Below are positions 4,948 through 7,365 of a stretch of DNA of 7,365 bases, in pieces; position 1 is the first letter of the stretch; every line of letters starts with the position of its first letter. The position numbers were made by a program, and so were the translations under genes. The notes beneath the pieces were generated by a model. That model did no database searches. It saw only the letters and a list, made by a program, of their open reading frames with translations, and was not told the origin of the DNA. The stretch comes from Propionibacteriaceae bacterium (GTDB lineage: Bacteria; Actinomycetota; Actinomycetes; Propionibacteriales; Propionibacteriaceae). The DNA is taken from assembly GCA_031262845.1 (NCBI GenBank), contig JAISGZ010000225.1, forward strand, positions 1 through 7,365, in the 5' to 3' direction.

Positions 4948-5718
4948 GTGAGCCGTTGGACAATATCCGACCACTTGCTTGAACCGACTATCTTGTTAGA
5001 CGTGCCCAGTACACCACCTCCTGTTGCGGACCTGCCCAGGGCGGTTCTGATCGAAGACGAAGAACCCTTAGCCCGCCTGTTGGTCAACTATTTGACCCGG
5101 GCTGGTTTCGCCGTCGAGGCTGCCAACGATGGCCTGACCGGCCTTCAAACCGTGCGCAACCACGGCCCCGAAATTGTCGTCCTCGATCTCGGCCTGCCGG
5201 GTATGGACGGCATTGAGGTTTGCCGCAATATCAGAACCTTCTCCGACTGTTACATCCTCATGTTGACGGCCCGGGCCGAAGAAACCGACACCTTGCTGGG
5301 CTTAGCGGCCGGCGCTGACGACTACATGACCAAGCCGTTCAGCCCCCGTGAGTTGGTCGCCCGGATCGCGGCGCTGCGGCGGCGGCCGCTGAAGCCGAAG
5401 GAAACCAAGAATTCACAACATGTCTGGGGCAGTCTGACCGTCGATATGGATGGTCGTGACGTGCGTTGGGGTGGCGAACCGATCGAGTTGACCCGGACCG
5501 AGTTCGACATTTTCGCAGTCCTAGTCGAAGAGCCGGCCAAAGTTTTCACGCGGGAAGATATCTTGCACAACGTCTGGGGCCCGAGTTGGGTCGGCGACGC
5601 TCACGTCGTCGATGTTCACGTGGCTCATATCCGCCGCAAGCTGACGGACGCCGGCGGCACCGCTGACACCATCCGTTCCGTTCGTGGCGTCGGCTACCGG
5701 CTCGGCGCCGAACAGTGA
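4948..5718 (+). CDS. OmpR/PhoB-family response regulator
   Basis: 256 aa cytoplasmic DNA-binding regulator. The receiver domain covers about 31-146: acidic pair D37/E38 in LIEDEEP, phospho-acceptor D80 in VVLDLGLPGMDG, T107 in LTAR, and K129 in MTKPFSPREL. A winged-helix DNA-binding domain spans about 156-254 (WGSLTVD, ELTRTEFDIF, VFTREDILHNVWG, VDVHVAHIRRKL, IRSVRGVGYRLG). All residues needed for phosphorylation are present. The first 30 residues before the receiver are unusual for the family. GTG 4948 is the first start after the in-frame stop at 4864-4866, the ribosome site is weak, and GTG 5002 is an alternative. The partner kinase follows on the same strand. The class usually binds 10-11-bp direct repeats, and three such repeats lie upstream, in front of both small RNAs and of this operon. 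Confidence 0.93.
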   Translation: MSRWTISDHLLEPTILLDVPSTPPPVADLPRAVLIEDEEPLARLLVNYLTRAGFAVEAANDGLTGLQTVRNHGPEIVVLDLGLPGMDGIEVCRNIRTFSDCYILMLTARAEETDTLLGLAAGADDYMTKPFSPRELVARIAALRRRPLKPKETKNSQHVWGSLTVDMDGRDVRWGGEPIELTRTEFDIFAVLVEEPAKVFTREDILHNVWGPSWVGDAHVVDVHVAHIRRKLTDAGGTADTIRSVRGVGYRLGAEQ

Positions 5719-5724
5719 ATCTCT

Positions 5725-5743
5725 TCGCCGCCACCTGCGGCGA
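5725..5743 (+). repeat. G/C-rich hairpin between the regulator and kinase genes
   Basis: TCGCCGC (5725-5731), loop CACCT, GCGGCGA (5737-5743): a perfect 7-bp stem starting 7 nt after the regulator stop. No T-run follows, so it is not a standard terminator. It may protect the upstream message or lower read-through to the kinase. Confidence 0.5.
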
Positions 5744-5770
5744 CGTCGTGTCTGATGGCTGCGAGGGCCG

Positions 5771-7069
5771 ATGACCTGGGCAACTATTCCGGCTTCGGCT
5801 TCGTCGTCCGAGCTACCGAACCAGACGGTGAAACGGCCGAGTCGGCTGTCTCTGATCTGGCGCCGGACCCGGATGTATACCTACCGCCAGACGCTGAGCG
5901 CGATCTTGATCGCGGTGCTGGCGATCTTGGTGGCTTGGGCGGTGATCCAGTTCGCCGGGCTCAACCTGGTCCGCAATGCCGTCGACCCGCTCTATCTCGA
6001 AGAGTCCGTCACCCGTCGCATCATCGAAACCTTCTATTGGCCGTCAGCTTTGCGCGTCCTCTTGGTCGCCGGTACGGCCGCCGCCACCTTCACCGTCCTG
6101 TTCACGTGGTGGCAAAGCCGTTCAGTCATCAAAGCGGTCGCTCAGGTCCAAGCCGCCGCCACCCGCATCGCCGGCGGTGACACCGACGTTCGGATCGAGG
6201 AGCCGCTGTTCCGGCTGGGCTACGAGTTCGAAGCTTTGGGTACGGTCTTCAACTTCATGGCCGACTCGTTGAGCAAGATCGAAAGCACGCGCGCCCGCCT
6301 GCTCGGTGACTTAGCCCACGAAATGCGAACCCCGCTGTCGACCCTCGACGCCTATCTCGAGGCGATCGGCGATGGGTTCGAACAGGCGGATCCCGAAACC
6401 ATCGAACTGCTGCGCCACCAGACCGCTCGTCTGTCCCGGTTGGCGGCCGATATCAGCCTGGTGGCCCGGGTTGAAGAAGGCCAGGTCGACCTCCACCGTC
6501 AACCGCTCCTCATTACCCAGCTAGTTCGTGAAGCCTGCCGCGGCATCGAAAGCCACTACGCCGAGGACGGCATCAACCTGAGTTGGGAGGCCGAAGTCGG
6601 CGCTGACGGTATTCGCATCGACGGCGACCCCGACCGTTTGGGCCAGGTTCTGACCAATTTGTTGACCAACGCTCGCCGTCACACACCGGCTGGTGGTTCG
6701 GTCAAAGTCACGGTCAGCCACCCCCAACCGCGCTGGGTGTCGGTCACGGTCCGGGACACCGGCGAGGGCATCCCAGCCGAACACTTACCCCACCTGTTCG
6801 AACGTTTCTACCGCGTCGATTCGGCCCGCGACCGCCGCCACGGTGGTTCGGGGATCGGCTTGACCATCGTCAAGGCCATGACCATCGCGCACGGCGGTTC
6901 GGTGACCGTGTCCAGCGACGGCCTGGGCCACGGTTCAGCCTTCACGATTACGCTGCCCGTCCTTTCCACCGAAGCGACGACACCCGACCAGTCACCGCCG
7001 CTGCGCCGCTCGGCCGCCCGGGTGCGGGAACTCGAAGCCCGTGATCCGGGCTTGCCCCAAGCTCGTTGA
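5771..7069 (+). CDS. Membrane sensor histidine kinase, partner of the upstream regulator
   Basis: 432 aa if started at ATG 5771. Parts: transmembrane helix about 41-62, a short extracytoplasmic loop of about 30 residues (63-92), a second helix about 93-114, HAMP-like linker about 115-168, then HisKA with the H-box DLAHEMRTPLS (H183). The ATPase domain has an N-box (LTNLLTNARRHTP, N300), G1 (RDTGEGIP, D329), F-box (LFERFYRVD) and G2 (GGSGIGLTIV). All catalytic motifs are intact. It should autophosphorylate on H183 and pass phosphate to D80 of the regulator. The small outer loop leaves little room for a ligand domain, so sensing within the membrane or through a partner is likely. The start is uncertain: GTG 5828 would give MKRPSRLSLIW, a common kinase N-terminus, and neither start has a strong ribosome site. 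A 36-residue polar tail follows the ATPase domain. Confidence 0.92.
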   Translation: MTWATIPASASSSELPNQTVKRPSRLSLIWRRTRMYTYRQTLSAILIAVLAILVAWAVIQFAGLNLVRNAVDPLYLEESVTRRIIETFYWPSALRVLLVAGTAAATFTVLFTWWQSRSVIKAVAQVQAAATRIAGGDTDVRIEEPLFRLGYEFEALGTVFNFMADSLSKIESTRARLLGDLAHEMRTPLSTLDAYLEAIGDGFEQADPETIELLRHQTARLSRLAADISLVARVEEGQVDLHRQPLLITQLVREACRGIESHYAEDGINLSWEAEVGADGIRIDGDPDRLGQVLTNLLTNARRHTPAGGSVKVTVSHPQPRWVSVTVRDTGEGIPAEHLPHLFERFYRVDSARDRRHGGSGIGLTIVKAMTIAHGGSVTVSSDGLGHGSAFTITLPVLSTEATTPDQSPPLRRSAARVRELEARDPGLPQAR

Positions 7070-7182
7070 CCGGGCGTCAGGGTTTCGACCGATCGACGCT
7101 GACCAAGCGGCTGGGGCACAACAGATGCCGCGCATGCGACCGAGCCCGAGCAAAGACACCTCACCAAACCCGCGACAACCGG
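7070..7182. other. Convergent intergenic gap between the kinase gene and murB
   Basis: 113 bp between two converging genes. I found no convincing terminator hairpin with a T-run for either strand. The only symmetry noticed is the palindrome CGCATGCG near 7131-7138, which is unremarkable in GC-rich DNA. Confidence 0.5.
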
Positions 7183-7365
7183 TCAGTCCAGCGTGCAGTT
7201 GACGAACACCGGTTCGGGCTCCAACCAGACGCCAAACCGGGCGGCCACTCCAGCCCGAACCTGACGGGCTAGCTCTAAGACGTCGGCCGCTGACGCGCCA
7301 CCGTGGTTGGTCAGCGCCAAAACGTGACGGCTCGACAATCCGACCGGCCCACTGCCCCAGCCACG
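7183..7365 (-). CDS. murB: UDP-N-acetylmuramate dehydrogenase MurB, C-terminal part
   Basis: The last 60 codons on the minus strand, open to the right edge and ending at TGA (complement of 7183-7185). The reading gives GLSSRHVLALTNHGG, ASAADVLELARQVRAGV and FGVWLEPEPVF, which match the C-terminal substrate-binding domain of MurB (typically ...KHALALVNRGGATAADVLALA...FGVxLEPEV). MurB reduces UDP-GlcNAc-enolpyruvate to UDP-MurNAc with FAD and NADPH in the cytoplasm. The glutamate in LEPEP is the likely equivalent of the catalytic Glu325 of the E. coli enzyme. The tail after it is short, as in compact type MurB proteins. The FAD domain lies outside the window. The gene converges on the kinase gene, so it is not in the two-component operon. 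Confidence 0.88.
   Translation of the reverse strand, partial: RGWGSGPVGLSSRHVLALTNHGGASAADVLELARQVRAGVAARFGVWLEPEPVFVNCTLD

Noticed and set aside
4937..4951. ATG at 4937 as the regulator start
   Set aside because: It reads ATG AGA GAC CGG TGA and stops after four codons; it is also out of frame with the receiver domain.
7066..7272. 68-codon plus-strand frame after the kinase gene
   Set aside because: It overlaps the murB C-terminus in antisense and has no ribosome site or domain.

Overview
The window looks like chromosomal DNA from a GC-rich actinobacterium. The order DUF6049-type membrane protein, murJ, then a pseudokinase with a discoidin/lectin-like C-terminus matches the arrangement around Rv3909-Rv3910 in mycobacteria and relatives. 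Starts are often GTG, and the coding DNA is strongly G/C at third positions. I cannot name the genus from sequence alone.

Layout. (1) 1-4069, plus strand, one cell-envelope operon: the C-terminal tail of a DUF6049-like membrane protein, the lipid II flippase murJ (joined to it by a GTGA overlap), and a separate pseudokinase/lectin-like membrane protein 30 nt further on. (2) 4070-4947, about 880 bases without a conventional gene, more A/T-rich in its middle than the flanking genes. It holds two copies of a small hairpin element. Each copy has its own sigma70-type promoter (17-nt spacer), its own intrinsic terminator, and an 11-bp direct repeat (TCAAGAA-N4-TCAASAA) exactly 23 nt upstream of the -35 box. 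I read these as twin small-RNA genes under one regulator. A third, weaker copy of the repeat precedes a promoter-like sequence, a 25-codon leader ORF and the response-regulator gene. (3) 4948-7069, plus strand: an OmpR/PhoB-family response regulator and a membrane histidine kinase. (4) 7183-7365, minus strand, convergent: the C-terminal end of murB.

Working model, inferred. OmpR-family regulators usually bind 10-11-bp direct repeats. The local response regulator is therefore the simplest candidate to control both small RNAs and its own operon. The setting (lipid II flippase, its pseudokinase partner, and MurB) suggests an envelope or peptidoglycan stress circuit. The RNA targets, the signal and the link to cell wall are not shown by the sequence. 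The strongest evidence is the shared architecture of the two small-RNA loci.
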